The notes: a model not told the origin generated them from the sequence alone. 64,000 nt of DNA from Rufibacter psychrotolerans (GCF_016924645.1 NZ_JAFFJV010000013.1:1-64000), one strand, 5' to 3'. Counted from the first letter of the stretch, positions 7,847 through 17,245 are shown. Numbers and translations are program-made.

Positions 7847-8332
7847 ATGAAGAAGCTTTTTACCTTGGTGTTCCTGCTGGGTATGGCCTCTACGCTGAAG
7901 GCCCAGCAGCTGCCTGCCAGAGACAGCCTGCTTCTTCATGGCATGATAGCCGACTGGAACAGAGCCTGGGAAGTAAAAGATCATGCCCTTGCCGCCAGGT
8001 GGTACAGCCGGGACGCGCATTTCACCAATGCCTTTGGCGACAAGCGCCTTGGGCAAGCGCAGATAGAGGCGCTTCTCCAGGAAGTTTTTGCCCTGCCCTT
8101 TGTGATGGCGGGTAAAAGCGAGACAACTGAACACAGGTACCAGGTGCTGAGCAGTACGCAGGTCATTGTCCATACCGCGGTCACCCGGAAGGGACAGCAA
8201 CTACCCGATGGTTCTGTGTTACCTGACCGCAGAACCACCCATTTACGGGTGTTCCAGAAAGAGAAAGAAGGCTGGCGAATAAAGGCCCACCTGATTTCTG
8301 ATGCCCGGGACAAACAAACTGCAAAACATTAA
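7847..8332 (+). CDS. Exported SnoaL/SgcJ-like (NTF2-fold) protein
   Basis: This 161-residue protein has a Sec signal peptide (MKKLFTLVFLLGMASTLKAQ). The NTF2-like domain shows ADWNRAWEVKDHALAARWYSRDAHF at its start and DRRTTHLRVFQKEKEGWRI near its end. Members of the SgcJ/EcaC and DUF4440 group are small cone-shaped domains used as enzymes or binding proteins. No active site can be assigned here. The GC content matches the core genome. It stands alone on the plus strand, followed by a 144-nt gap. Confidence 0.75.
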   Translation: MKKLFTLVFLLGMASTLKAQQLPARDSLLLHGMIADWNRAWEVKDHALAARWYSRDAHFTNAFGDKRLGQAQIEALLQEVFALPFVMAGKSETTEHRYQVLSSTQVIVHTAVTRKGQQLPDGSVLPDRRTTHLRVFQKEKEGWRIKAHLISDARDKQTAKH

Positions 8333-8476
8333 ACTACCGCTGTCCCAGGGTTGGTAAATAAACGGCGGAACCACTACCTTTCAAAAGCTACACGGCAGGC
8401 CGACCGCAAGAGATAAACCGGGCCAGAATACTCCAGAACAACTCTCCTCCTTATTCCCCTGGTGCCAAGGTATAAC

Positions 8477-8797
8477 ATGATTAAAGGACTCTTCTTTTCT
8501 GCCCTTGCTTTAGTAGGGTTCCCGGGGCTGGTTTTGGGATACGATCTCTACAACAGCGAATACAGCGCAGCGGCCATTGCCGGCAAACAGAACGTGCAGA
8601 ACCTCCTCCAAGTAGAACCCGGCATGGACTCGCTGACCGTTTCAGGGCTGATGGGGAACCCGGCGGAAAAGTACACGCACCAGGGGCACACCTTTTACCA
8701 CTATCCTGCTCCGCCCGGCGCTTCGTTCCAGTGCCAGGTGGTGTTTGACCAAAAAGGCAAAGTGATCTATACCTCAGGAGTGCCAGAAGATAACTAA
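8477..8797 (+). CDS. Small exported BamE/SmpA-like protein
   Basis: This 106-residue protein begins MIKGLFFSALALVGFPG, a signal peptide or anchor. The start is set at the ATG; an in-frame GTG 15 nt upstream is less likely. The middle LQVEPGMDSLTVSGLMGNPAEKY has the pattern of the BamE/OmlA fold (GM...V..LMG.P), followed by a strand-rich tail with VVFDQKGKVIY. This is a fold-level guess from the pattern and not evidence of a role in the BAM complex. There is no lipobox. Confidence 0.55.
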   Translation: MIKGLFFSALALVGFPGLVLGYDLYNSEYSAAAIAGKQNVQNLLQVEPGMDSLTVSGLMGNPAEKYTHQGHTFYHYPAPPGASFQCQVVFDQKGKVIYTSGVPEDN

Positions 8798-8841
8798 TAG
8801 CATAAGGTTCAATAGACCCCGCTGCACAAAACCTAGTGCTG

Positions 8842-8880
8842 CGTTTTTTACGCTCTTTCCGGAAAAGAACCCCAAAACAG
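8842..8880. repeat. GTTTTGGGC palindrome, copy c
   Basis: The arms CGTTTTTTACGCTC and AACCCCAAAACAG flank the centre TTTCCGGAAAA. It lies downstream of the BamE-like gene. Confidence 0.55.
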
Positions 8881-9013
8881 AAGCCTCGTTACCGCTTTAG
8901 CCAATTAAACGAAAGACCCGAACACCAAAAGGTGCACCCGCTCCCCTCCCCGCCTGGCGGCCCCGCCCCCTGTTTCTACCAGACATTACCACCCATTCTT
9001 TAAAACCGGCAGC

Positions 9014-9469
9014 ATGAAAGTACTTGGTATACTGGTTCTGATTTGTTGGCAAAGCCTGGCCGCCTCCGCGCAACATCAAAAAGACGTGGAGACGCTAAAG
9101 CAACTGGAGCGCGCCTGGCTGGAAGCCGAATTCAGGGCCGACACGGCCACCATTGCCAGGTTGATGGACGACGCGTTTATTGCGGTTAATCCAGATAGGA
9201 TAGCCACCAAACGGGAAGAGCTGGAAGGAATCCACAGAAACATCACCAACAGGATCAAAGAGGGCAACTTGGTGGAGTCGTTTGAGTTGGCTGATTTTCA
9301 GGTCAGGTTGTATGATCGCATTGCCATTGTCACGTTTCTCTGCGTGAGCAAAGGCACCAAGAAAGGCGTAAGCTTCCACAACCGCAGAACGCGTATGTAC
9401 GATGTCTGGCAGAAAAAACATGGTACCTGGAAAGCGCTTTCTTCGCAGGTAACCCCCATTACGCGTTGA
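9014..9469 (+). CDS. Exported DUF4440/NTF2-like protein
   Basis: This 151-residue protein has a signal peptide (MKVLGILVLICWQSLAASAQ). The DUF4440 pattern is clear: LKQLERAWLEAEFRADTATIARL, then MDDAFIAVNPDRIATKREEL and, near the end, RRTRMYDVWQKKHGTWKAL. Family members adopt the NTF2/ketosteroid-isomerase cone fold, and most have no known substrate. It is the second exported NTF2-like protein within 1.2 kb but is too different from the first to be a recent duplicate. It is probably monocistronic. Confidence 0.8.
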   Translation: MKVLGILVLICWQSLAASAQHQKDVETLKQLERAWLEAEFRADTATIARLMDDAFIAVNPDRIATKREELEGIHRNITNRIKEGNLVESFELADFQVRLYDRIAIVTFLCVSKGTKKGVSFHNRRTRMYDVWQKKHGTWKALSSQVTPITR

Positions 9470-9736
9470 GTCCATTGGCAGCCCCACCCGGTCATCTCCT
9501 TACGGCAATACCGTTGCGCCCCAGGTTTGGGCTGGTACGCTTATCGTGATGTCACAGAATCAGGTTTCCCGGGAGCAACAGCTTGGCTGTAAACTGGTGA
9601 TGGCGTATACCTGAGGTGTGGCCCTGCTTTGGTACCTTTGCCTCCCTATGCGCCATGTAGCCTGCGGTAACAGAATGCAGCGAGCAGACAATTCTTGACT
9701 TCTTTCCCTCCTATACCAATTCCTAACCAAGCACAC

Positions 9737-10528
9737 GTGACCAGAAAAACGCTTCTACTCTTTCTTCTAGCGGTCCCACTTGCCGCCGCCTGCCGTACCA
9801 GCTTGCCGTCCTCCGGGCACGCCCCTATTGCCCAGACTAAGCCTGCCCTCCCCAAGCATGAAGTAGTGTATGCGTCAGAAAGACTTACCGTGGTGAAGAT
9901 TGCAGAACATACCTATATGCACACCTCCTTCTTGAGCACCCAAAGCTTTGGGAAGGTGGCGTGTAACGGCATGTTGGTGGTGCAGGCAGGTACAGGTATT
10001 ATTTTTGACACCCCCACAGATCCCGAAAGCTCAAATGAATTGCTGGCCTTAGCTGCTGAAAAGCTACAAATCAAGGTAAAAGCCGTTGTTGCCACGCACT
10101 TCCATGAAGATTGTGTAGGTGGACTCCAAGCCTTTCTTGACGCACAAATTCCCTCTTACGCCAGCAGGGCAACGGTTGAATTGCTCATGCAACAGGGAGA
10201 AAAAAGCAATATGCCGCAAACAAGCTTTGAGGGCAGGCTCACCTTACCCTTGGGCAAAGAAAAGGTTGAGGCCCGGTTCCTGGGAGAAGGCCATACCACA
10301 GACAACATTATTGGGTACTTCCCCAAAGACCGGGTTTTGTTCGGGGGCTGCTTAATCAAGGAAATAGGGGCCAACAAGGGCAATCTGGCAGATGCCAACG
10401 TACAGGCCTGGCCTGAGACTGTCTCAAAGGTGAAACAACACTATCCAAAGGCCAGGGTGGTCATTCCCGGCCACGGCCAACCCGGCGGCACCGAACTGCT
10501 GGACTATACCATTCAGCTCTTCCGGTAG
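9737..10528 (+). CDS. Putative subclass B1 metallo-beta-lactamase (lipoprotein)
   Basis: This 263-residue protein starts at a GTG giving TRKTLLLFLLAVPLAAAC, a lipoprotein signal with cysteine at position 18. A TTG 42 nt upstream would add a proline-rich segment that does not look like a signal. The B1 zinc ligands are all visible: His121, His123 and Asp125 in HFHEDC, His186 in GHTTDN, Cys205 in GGCLIK, and His246 in PGHG. The segment GNLADANVQAWPETVSKVK also matches B1 enzymes. Known B1 enzymes hydrolyse penams and carbapenems in the periplasm; activity here is inferred. It is convergent with an RND pump operon across a strong terminator. Confidence 0.85.
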   Translation: MTRKTLLLFLLAVPLAAACRTSLPSSGHAPIAQTKPALPKHEVVYASERLTVVKIAEHTYMHTSFLSTQSFGKVACNGMLVVQAGTGIIFDTPTDPESSNELLALAAEKLQIKVKAVVATHFHEDCVGGLQAFLDAQIPSYASRATVELLMQQGEKSNMPQTSFEGRLTLPLGKEKVEARFLGEGHTTDNIIGYFPKDRVLFGGCLIKEIGANKGNLADANVQAWPETVSKVKQHYPKARVVIPGHGQPGGTELLDYTIQLFR

Positions 10529-10594
10529 CATCCGGTAGCAACTTTGATTATGCGCTGCATTAGCTACAGCTTTGGTGCAAGCGGCTGCTTGGCT

Positions 10595-10634
10595 CCGTTT
10601 CAGGGCTTCTTTTGGCAGAACAGGCTGAAAACGG
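10595..10634. repeat. GTTTTGGGC palindrome, copy d
   Basis: The arms CCGTTTCAGGGC and CAGGCTGAAAACGG surround a degraded centre. It lies just downstream of the metallo-beta-lactamase gene. Confidence 0.55.
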
Positions 10635-10698
10635 AAATGTAAGCAGCTATGGCCATAAGCGAGCGCTGGCATGTCAGCAAGCCAATACCTTAGACATG

Positions 10699-10734
10699 AA
10701 AAGGCCCTTTTACAAGGTTGTAAAAGGGCCTTTT
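10699..10734. terminator. Bidirectional rho-independent terminator
   Basis: AAAAGGCCCTTTTACAA pairs perfectly with TTGTAAAAGGGCCTTTT around a GG loop, with A and T tracts on opposite sides. It separates the convergent metallo-beta-lactamase gene and RND operon. Confidence 0.9.
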
Positions 10735-10775
10735 CAAACGCAGCTGTTTCACTGAGGCTGCCCCGTCATCCCGCT

Positions 10776-12209
10776 TTATTGCCGCCAGCCGCCACCCAAT
10801 GCCCGGTACATGTTCACCCAGGCGGTGAGTTGCTGCATTTTGGTTTCAATCAGTTCAAATCTGGATTCCAAAGCATCGCGTTGGGTCATGAGTACTTCCA
10901 TGTAATCTGCCCGGGCCGAGGTGAACAGCTGATTGGAGATGTCAATAGACTGGGTCAGCGCCTCCACTTCCCTGGCTTTCAAACCATAGCTTTTCTCCAG
11001 GTTGCTGATCTTGGACACCTGATTGGCCACCTCCATGTAGGCGTTCAGAATGGTGCGCTCATAGTTGTACACGGCCTGAATCTGCCGGGCATTGGCACTG
11101 TAGTACACCGCTTTGATCGCGTTTTTATTCACGAGCGGGGCGGCTATATCCCCGGCAAGTGAATACAGGATGGATTCAGGCTTGAGCAGAAAGCTGGGGT
11201 TGAAGGCCCGGTAGCCTACTCCTGCGGAAATGCCCAGGGAAGGATAGAACCTAGCACGGGCTACCTGTACATCTAGTTTAGACGCTGCCAGTTCCAACTC
11301 AGCCTGTCTGATGTCTGGCCGGTTGGCGAGTAACTGCGCCGGAACCCCGGCATTCACAACCTTAGGCGTTAAGCTGGCAAAATCCTGGGTATTCCGTTGC
11401 ACCGGCTGCGGGAACCGACCCACTAGAAAATTGATGCGGTTCTCGGTCTCAGTGATCTTCTGCTGAATCTCGTACTGCAGGCTTTGGGTGTTCAATACCT
11501 GCGCCTGAAATCTGCGGACTGGCAACTCGGTCACCCGGGCGGCTTCTTTCTGCAGCTTCACGATCTTCAGGACATTGCTCTGGATTTCGATGTTCTGCTT
11601 CACAATGGCCAGTTGGTTGTCCAGGGCCAGCAGTTCATAGTAAGCCTCTGCAATCTCGGAAACCAGGTTCGTCTGCATGAAGTTCTTGCCTTCCACCGAG
11701 GACAGGTACCGGTTTACAGCCGCTTTTTTGGCGTTGCGCAGCTTATGCCAGACATCCACCTCCCAGGTTGCAAAGGCGCCCACCAGGTAATCCTGCAACG
11801 GCTCTGGCATCTCTCTCCCTGGTTCAATGTCGGTGGTGGCTTCCAGCGCCCCGATGTTGGTGAAACGGCCCACTTTGTCTACGCCCGCGCCGGCTCTCAG
11901 ACCCACTGAGGGTAGGTACTCCCCTTTTCTGGCCCTTACCTCGTTTCTGGCGATCTCAATTTCCTGTAAGGTGATGTTCAGCTCCTGGTTGTTGTGCAGG
12001 GCCGTGTCAATGAGGGCCGCCAAGTAAGGATCGGTGAAGAAGTCCTTCCACTTGGCTTGCGCGGTGTTGGTAGTATCCTGCGAGTTGTTGAAACTCGCAG
12101 GTACTGTTCTGTTTTCTGATTTCTGCACCAGCGTGGGTACGCTGCAGGCGGTATAGGTGAGGGCAACCAGTGTTGCCCCAACCCAATTCCTTATTTTCTT
12201 AGTGAGCAT
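10776..12209 (-). CDS. Outer-membrane efflux lipoprotein (TolC/OprM/NodT family)
   Basis: This 477-residue protein forms the outer-membrane duct of a tripartite drug efflux pump. The signal ends in a lipobox (LVALTYTAC). It carries the repeated OEP pattern, with AEAYYELLALDNQLAIVKQ in the first half and LLANRPDIRQAELELAAS in the second, the usual OEP signature. The ATG overlaps the end of the RND gene by 11 bp, implying translational coupling. Length is normal. It is the last gene of the MFP-RND-OMF operon. Confidence 0.93.
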   Translation of the reverse strand: MLTKKIRNWVGATLVALTYTACSVPTLVQKSENRTVPASFNNSQDTTNTAQAKWKDFFTDPYLAALIDTALHNNQELNITLQEIEIARNEVRARKGEYLPSVGLRAGAGVDKVGRFTNIGALEATTDIEPGREMPEPLQDYLVGAFATWEVDVWHKLRNAKKAAVNRYLSSVEGKNFMQTNLVSEIAEAYYELLALDNQLAIVKQNIEIQSNVLKIVKLQKEAARVTELPVRRFQAQVLNTQSLQYEIQQKITETENRINFLVGRFPQPVQRNTQDFASLTPKVVNAGVPAQLLANRPDIRQAELELAASKLDVQVARARFYPSLGISAGVGYRAFNPSFLLKPESILYSLAGDIAAPLVNKNAIKAVYYSANARQIQAVYNYERTILNAYMEVANQVSKISNLEKSYGLKAREVEALTQSIDISNQLFTSARADYMEVLMTQRDALESRFELIETKMQQLTAWVNMYRALGGGWRQ

Positions 12210-15200
12210 TGATTTCAGTTTCTATTGGTTGGGGAAATCTGTCAATGGCGTGAACATAGTCCTCCGTTAAAGTGCTTTCCTCTTCGTCTTTGATCAGGTG
12301 ACGACCATCGGACATTTTAGCGAAGATGTAGTACAGCCCAGGCACGATAATCACCCCGAAAATGGTACCGAACAGCATCCCGCCCATGGCCGAGGCACCG
12401 ATGGTCCGGTTCCCGATGGCCCCGGCGCCGGTGGCAATCACCAACGGAATAAGACCGGCGATGAAAGCGAACGAAGTCATCAAAATAGGCCGGAAACGCA
12501 CTTTGGCTCCTTCAATGGCGGCCTCCAGAATTGAGTAGCCCTGCTGTCGCTTGAGCACGGCAAACTCCACAATCAACACCGCGTTTTTACCTAAGAGCCC
12601 CACCAGCATGATGAGCCCGATCTGCGCGTAGATGTTGTTTTCCAGCCCCATCATCTGCAGCACCATGAACGACCCAAACACCCCTACCGGCAGCGAGAAC
12701 ACCACCGCCAGCGGAATGATAAAGCTCTCATACTGCGCAGCCAGCACGAAGTAAACGAAGGCCACCACAATCGCGAAGACGTAGATAGACTCGTTCCCCC
12801 GGATAGACTCATCATAAGACAGACCTTCCCAGGCAATGTCATAGCCTTTGGGTAAGGTCTTGGCCGCTACCTCCTGGATGGCGTGGATGGCATCGGCGGT
12901 GGTATAACCCTTGGCCGGTTGTCCCTGGATGGAGGCCGAGTTATACATGTTGAAGCGGGTGATCTCATTGGGTCCCTGCGACTTTTTCAGCTTCATGAAC
13001 GCCGAGTACGGCACCATTTCGCCTGCCTCGTTCTTCACATACAGGTTCAACAGGTCAGATGGGAGCCTTCTGAATTTAGGGTCAGACTGCACGTACACTT
13101 TGAAGAACTGGTTGAACTTGGTGAAGCCCTGTTCATAAGTAGAACCAATCAGGATGTTCAGGTTATCCATGGCTTTGCCAATAGACACACCCTTTTGCAT
13201 GGCCTTGTTGTTGTCAATCTCCAGTTCGTACTGCGGATAATTGGCCGCGAAGAAGGTGAACAAGCCCGTGAGCTCTGGCCGCTTGCGCAGGTTATCCATG
13301 AACTCCTGGTTGATCTTGTCAAACTCGTGGTAATCGGTATCGGAGTTTTTGTCCAACAAACGCATGGAGAAACCGCCGGAAGATCCGAAGCCTGGAATTG
13401 CGGGTGGCTCGAAGAACTCAATCACCGCGCCCAGTCCTTTGGATTTCTCCTCCAGCTCTTCCATGATCTCTTTCACGGTGTGCTTGCGGTCTGACCAGTC
13501 TTTCAAGTTGATCAAACAGGTACCTGCATTGGAGCCCCGGCCTTCGGTCATGATCTCGTAACCAGCCAAAGAAGACACAGACTCTACCCCGTCAATCTCT
13601 TCGCAGACTTTCTGCAGCTTCTGAGACACCTGGTTTGTTTTCTCCAGGGTTGATCCCGGCGGCGTCTGGATGATGGCGTAAATAGTGCTTTGGTCTTCGT
13701 TAGGTATGAAACCCGATGGCACCATCTGGTTCTCGATGAAGATACCGGCGCAGAAGGCCAGCAACACCCCAAACGTCAGCCATCTTCTGCTCACGATGGA
13801 CTTCAGCAAGCCCACGTATTTCCCGGTCATTTTATCAAAACCACGGTTAAAACTGTCCAGGGCTCTGGTAAAGACGTTGCTCTTCTTGGCGTGGCCATGG
13901 TGGTTTTTCAACAGCATGGCGCACAGCACCGGCGTAAGCGTCAAGGCAATGAGCGCCGAGATCACAATGGAACTGGCCATGGTGATAGAGAACTGACGGT
14001 AGAACGTACCCACCGGACCGGTCATAAAGGAGATAGGCAGGAACACAGACACCATTACCGCCGTGATGGCGATGATAGCGCCGCTGATCTCACCAAGCAC
14101 TTTTTTCACCGCACTGAACGGCGATAGATGAGGCTCTTCCTCCATCTTGGCGTGGACGGCTTCCACTACCACAATGGCATCATCTACCACAATACCAATG
14201 GCCAATACCAAAGCAAAGAGCGTCACCAGGTTAATGGAAAGCCCGAAGAACTGAATCACGAAGAACGCCCCAATCAAGGATACCGGCACCGCCAGAATAG
14301 GAATCAAAGTAGAGCGCCAGTCGCCCAGGAAGATGAACACCACAATGGCCACCAGGATAAACGCGTCGCGCAGGGTATGCACCACCTGCTCAATAGAGGC
14401 ATCCAGGAATTTGGAAACGTCATAGCTGATTTTGTAATCCATTCCGGGCGGGAAGTACGGGCGCATTTCCTCCAGCTGGGCTTTCACATCGGCAATTACC
14501 TCGCTGGCGTTGCTGCCGTAGTTCTGCTTCAATACAATCGCCGCGGAGGGGTGACCGTCCAGGTTGGAGTAGATATCGAAGAACTCACTGCCTAGCTCCA
14601 CTTTGGCAATATCCCTCAGGAGGATGCTCTCGCCCTGTGAGTTGGCCCGGATGATGACGTTTTCATACTCCTCTGGTTTGTTATACCGGCCTTTGTAGGT
14701 CAGCACATATTCCAGGGACTGCGCGGCTATACCGGAGCTTTGCCCAATCCGGCCCGGCCGGCCGATGATGCTTTGCTCACCCAGGGCTTTCATTACTTCC
14801 TCCACGGAGATGTTGTAGGCCCGCATGCGGTCTGGGTTGAGCCAAACGCGCATGGCGTACCGGCGGCTACCCAGGATCTGGGCCCTGGCCACCCCTTTGA
14901 TCCGCTGGATCTCGGGGATCATCTTCACGGTGGCGTAGTTGAACAGGAACTTCTCGTCCATGCTCTCATTCTTGGAGTAGAGGTTGACGTACATCAACAT
15001 ACTAGGCTGCACCGGGGTAATCACCACCCCTTCGCGCTGAACTAGTTCAGGCAAGAGCGGCATTACCTGGTCTACCCTGGTTTTCACCCGCACCACCGCA
15101 TCATTGGGGTCGGTGCCGGGTTCAAAGATGATCCTCAGGGTGGCCTCACCGGCGCTGGTGGCATCCGTGGCGATGTAGCGCATGCCTTCCACCCCGTTTA

Positions 15201-15405
15201 TGGCCTGTTCTAAGGAAATCAGGGTGGATTTGACCAGCACATCGGCGCTGGAGCCGGGGTAAGCGATAAAGATATTGACAGTGGTAGGCGCGATGTCCGG
15301 GAACTGGGAAATAGGAAGTTTCCGGATGGCCAAACCACCCACAAAAACGATCATGACCGATATTACAATCGCGAATACGGGTCTGCGTATGAACTTGCTA
15401 AACAT
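12199..15405 (-). CDS. RND efflux inner-membrane transporter (AcrB/HAE1 family)
   Basis: This 1068-residue proton-driven pump extrudes amphiphilic drugs from the inner membrane and periplasm. Twelve membrane segments in two halves separate two large periplasmic loops. The N-terminus MFSKFIRRPVFAIVISVMIV, the TM4 segment with VLAIGIVVDDAIVVVEAV containing the conserved double Asp, and LVGLLGKNAVLIVEFA in the second half are diagnostic of HAE1 pumps. Length is normal. It lies 25 bp downstream of the adaptor gene and overlaps the outer-membrane gene. The substrate range cannot be read from sequence. No local repressor gene is adjacent. Confidence 0.96.
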   Translation of the reverse strand: MFSKFIRRPVFAIVISVMIVFVGGLAIRKLPISQFPDIAPTTVNIFIAYPGSSADVLVKSTLISLEQAINGVEGMRYIATDATSAGEATLRIIFEPGTDPNDAVVRVKTRVDQVMPLLPELVQREGVVITPVQPSMLMYVNLYSKNESMDEKFLFNYATVKMIPEIQRIKGVARAQILGSRRYAMRVWLNPDRMRAYNISVEEVMKALGEQSIIGRPGRIGQSSGIAAQSLEYVLTYKGRYNKPEEYENVIIRANSQGESILLRDIAKVELGSEFFDIYSNLDGHPSAAIVLKQNYGSNASEVIADVKAQLEEMRPYFPPGMDYKISYDVSKFLDASIEQVVHTLRDAFILVAIVVFIFLGDWRSTLIPILAVPVSLIGAFFVIQFFGLSINLVTLFALVLAIGIVVDDAIVVVEAVHAKMEEEPHLSPFSAVKKVLGEISGAIIAITAVMVSVFLPISFMTGPVGTFYRQFSITMASSIVISALIALTLTPVLCAMLLKNHHGHAKKSNVFTRALDSFNRGFDKMTGKYVGLLKSIVSRRWLTFGVLLAFCAGIFIENQMVPSGFIPNEDQSTIYAIIQTPPGSTLEKTNQVSQKLQKVCEEIDGVESVSSLAGYEIMTEGRGSNAGTCLINLKDWSDRKHTVKEIMEELEEKSKGLGAVIEFFEPPAIPGFGSSGGFSMRLLDKNSDTDYHEFDKINQEFMDNLRKRPELTGLFTFFAANYPQYELEIDNNKAMQKGVSIGKAMDNLNILIGSTYEQGFTKFNQFFKVYVQSDPKFRRLPSDLLNLYVKNEAGEMVPYSAFMKLKKSQGPNEITRFNMYNSASIQGQPAKGYTTADAIHAIQEVAAKTLPKGYDIAWEGLSYDESIRGNESIYVFAIVVAFVYFVLAAQYESFIIPLAVVFSLPVGVFGSFMVLQMMGLENNIYAQIGLIMLVGLLGKNAVLIVEFAVLKRQQGYSILEAAIEGAKVRFRPILMTSFAFIAGLIPLVIATGAGAIGNRTIGASAMGGMLFGTIFGVIIVPGLYYIFAKMSDGRHLIKDEEESTLTEDYVHAIDRFPQPIETEINAH

Positions 15406-15430
15406 GTCTTCTGGTTTTTAGGATACCTCA

Positions 15431-16513
15431 CTATTCCGCATACAAATTCAGCTGAGACAGGACAGTTTTAGGCTCCACGTATTTTGAGTGTATTTTTTCG
15501 TTTTCGCGCACTAAACGCAACCCTTCCAGCAGGATCTTGTCATGCTCTGACAAACCTTTCTGCACCACATAAATGTGCGGCAATTCGGCGGCCACGGAAA
15601 TTTCCCTTGACTTGATCTTGTTGTCATTGTCCAGCACGTAGACATACTTTTTGTCCAGGACCTCAAAGGTGGCTTTCTGCGGAATAAGGAGCGCGTTGCG
15701 CATGGGCACTTCCATCAGGATGTTGCCTGTTTCGCCGTGGCGCAGGAGTCCTTTAGGGTTGGGGAAGGTAGCCCTGAACGCGATGTTACCGGTCTCGTTG
15801 TTGAAGTCAGCCTCAATGGTTTGCACCACACCAGCGTAGTCAAACACCTGGCGGTTGGCCATTTCAAGCTTCACCTGGGTCTGGTTCTCGCTGTGCTGGC
15901 TCGTTTTATAATCCAGGTATTCGGCCTCGGGCACGTTGAAATACACCCACATCTGGCTGTTGTCTGACAGCGTGGTGAGCAGATCGCCTTCGTCCACCAG
16001 GCTACCCAGCCGCACCTGGAAATGGTCCATGATGCCGTCAAAGGGAGCTCTGATCTGCGTGAACCCCAGATGCACCTGGGCTAAGGAAACCTCGGCTTTG
16101 GCCTTGTTCAGTTTGGCTTTCGCCATGGCCAGTTCACCGGGCGCCACCACGTTGTTGGAGGCCAGCTTTTTGGTGTTCTGGTACTCAATCTCCGCAAAAC
16201 TGGCTTCGGCCTGGGCTTTCTGCAGCTCGGCCTGGTACATTACCGGCATTATCTGGAACATGAGCTGTCCCTTTTTCACCAGTTGCCCTTCGTCCACAAA
16301 GATTTTCTGCAGGTAGCCTTTTTCCAGGGCCCTTACCTCAATGTGGCTGATGGAGCGGATCTGGCTCACATATTCCTTGGTGATCAGGGTGTCTTTTGCC
16401 AGAGGACTGGTGACCAAAAAGCTAGTCTCCTCTTCCTTTTCTTCTTTTTCTGAATGACAGGCGGTTTGGCACAGGAGTGCACACAAGCCCATGAGCATGA
16501 AAATTCTCTTCAT
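15431..16513 (-). CDS. RND efflux periplasmic adaptor (membrane fusion protein)
   Basis: This 360-residue lipoprotein (signal ending LCALLCQTAC) links the RND pump to the outer-membrane duct. The barrel/hairpin order is typical: lipoyl half LEKGYLQKIFVDEGQLVKKG, an alpha-hairpin rich in Ala and Lys (KAKLNKAKAEVSLAQV), the second lipoyl half IRAPFDGIMDHFQVRLGSLV, then beta-barrel and membrane-proximal domains. It is the first gene of the operon. The 300 bp upstream hold no regulator gene and no obvious TAnnTTTG box. Confidence 0.93.
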   Translation of the reverse strand: MKRIFMLMGLCALLCQTACHSEKEEKEEETSFLVTSPLAKDTLITKEYVSQIRSISHIEVRALEKGYLQKIFVDEGQLVKKGQLMFQIMPVMYQAELQKAQAEASFAEIEYQNTKKLASNNVVAPGELAMAKAKLNKAKAEVSLAQVHLGFTQIRAPFDGIMDHFQVRLGSLVDEGDLLTTLSDNSQMWVYFNVPEAEYLDYKTSQHSENQTQVKLEMANRQVFDYAGVVQTIEADFNNETGNIAFRATFPNPKGLLRHGETGNILMEVPMRNALLIPQKATFEVLDKKYVYVLDNDNKIKSREISVAAELPHIYVVQKGLSEHDKILLEGLRLVRENEKIHSKYVEPKTVLSQLNLYAE

Positions 16514-16814
16514 ACTGGTTATGAGTTATTAAAAATGATAGTTGAAATGATTTTGAGAAGTACCGCAGGTACACAGGTGCCTGGCCCAACCTTATGCAGC
16601 CAGAGCACGGAACAACTTAGAATAGTTTAAGAAAGCGCGGGCGTAGGGGATGCCGCAAACGCTGATGGAATGGCAAACTTTGGAGAGACAAAATTTGACT
16701 TACCCTCAAGGAGTAATTTTTTGGGAAATTTATTTCTGCCCCAAGAATAAAGGAGGATGATGGGCAGCAAAAGAGAAATAGGCTTAGGAGAAGTGCCTAT
16801 GAAAGAGGTGTTAA
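16514..16814. other. Gene-free gap upstream of the efflux operon
   Basis: No gene, repeat copy or clear promoter box is seen. A 73-residue minus-strand frame (16627-16848) overlaps the next gene and shows no family features. The gap presumably carries the efflux operon promoter. Confidence 0.4.
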
Positions 16815-17237
16815 TCAAATGCGCAAAACCCGGAAGAGAAGATACCATCTCCGGAAATAGAAAGAAGCAACCTGCTTACATACCCGCAGGATTCGCTGCA
16901 GATTGCCTAACAGAAAAGCGAGGGCAAAGCCATAATAAATGGCCGGCAGAAAATCACCAACCAATAACTCTTTAACGTCTTCAGACTCCTCTTCTTCTAC
17001 CTGGTTTTCTGTGCTAGCAATCTTATCATGTACTTTGGCACCTTTGGTAGGAGTAGCGCTGAGGAGAAAGCCAGGATTAATTTGGGAAAGGCCTGCACGG
17101 GCAAAAGCAACTGCCTGGTTGTCTTTGGCGGGAATATAGAAAGAAGCCTTCTGTTGCGCCTGGGCAGCCAACTGCTGAAACCCACCTAAGAAAAAGGTGG
17201 TCAGCGATAAAAGAAATATGAAGAAGGCCCTTAACAT
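16815..17237 (-). CDS. Hypothetical exported protein with a C-terminal membrane segment
   Basis: This 140-residue protein begins with a signal peptide (MLRAFFIFLLSLTTFFLGG...AQA). A polar stretch with SFYIPAKDNQAVAFARAG follows, then an acidic linker (ENQVEEEESEDVKELL), a membrane helix near residues 95-112 and a basic, aromatic tail ending FRRWYLLFRVLRI. No family was recognised. A TAGCTTTG promoter box lies 9 bp upstream of the ATG (17246-17253), which supports expression and a very short leader. Function unknown. Confidence 0.6.
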   Translation of the reverse strand: MLRAFFIFLLSLTTFFLGGFQQLAAQAQQKASFYIPAKDNQAVAFARAGLSQINPGFLLSATPTKGAKVHDKIASTENQVEEEESEDVKELLVGDFLPAIYYGFALAFLLGNLQRILRVCKQVASFYFRRWYLLFRVLRI

Positions 17238-17245
17238 CCTGCGGC

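Noticed and set aside
8333..9736. Extension of the cassette island past 7850
   Set aside because: The ORFs at 8477, 9014 and 9737 are also single plus-strand genes, but the gaps before them lack R''/R' pairs and the GC content is that of the core genome.
16627..16848. 73-residue minus-strand frame downstream of the 140-residue protein
   Set aside because: It overlaps the better-supported gene at 16815-17237, has no promoter box or family similarity, and ends in low-complexity sequence.
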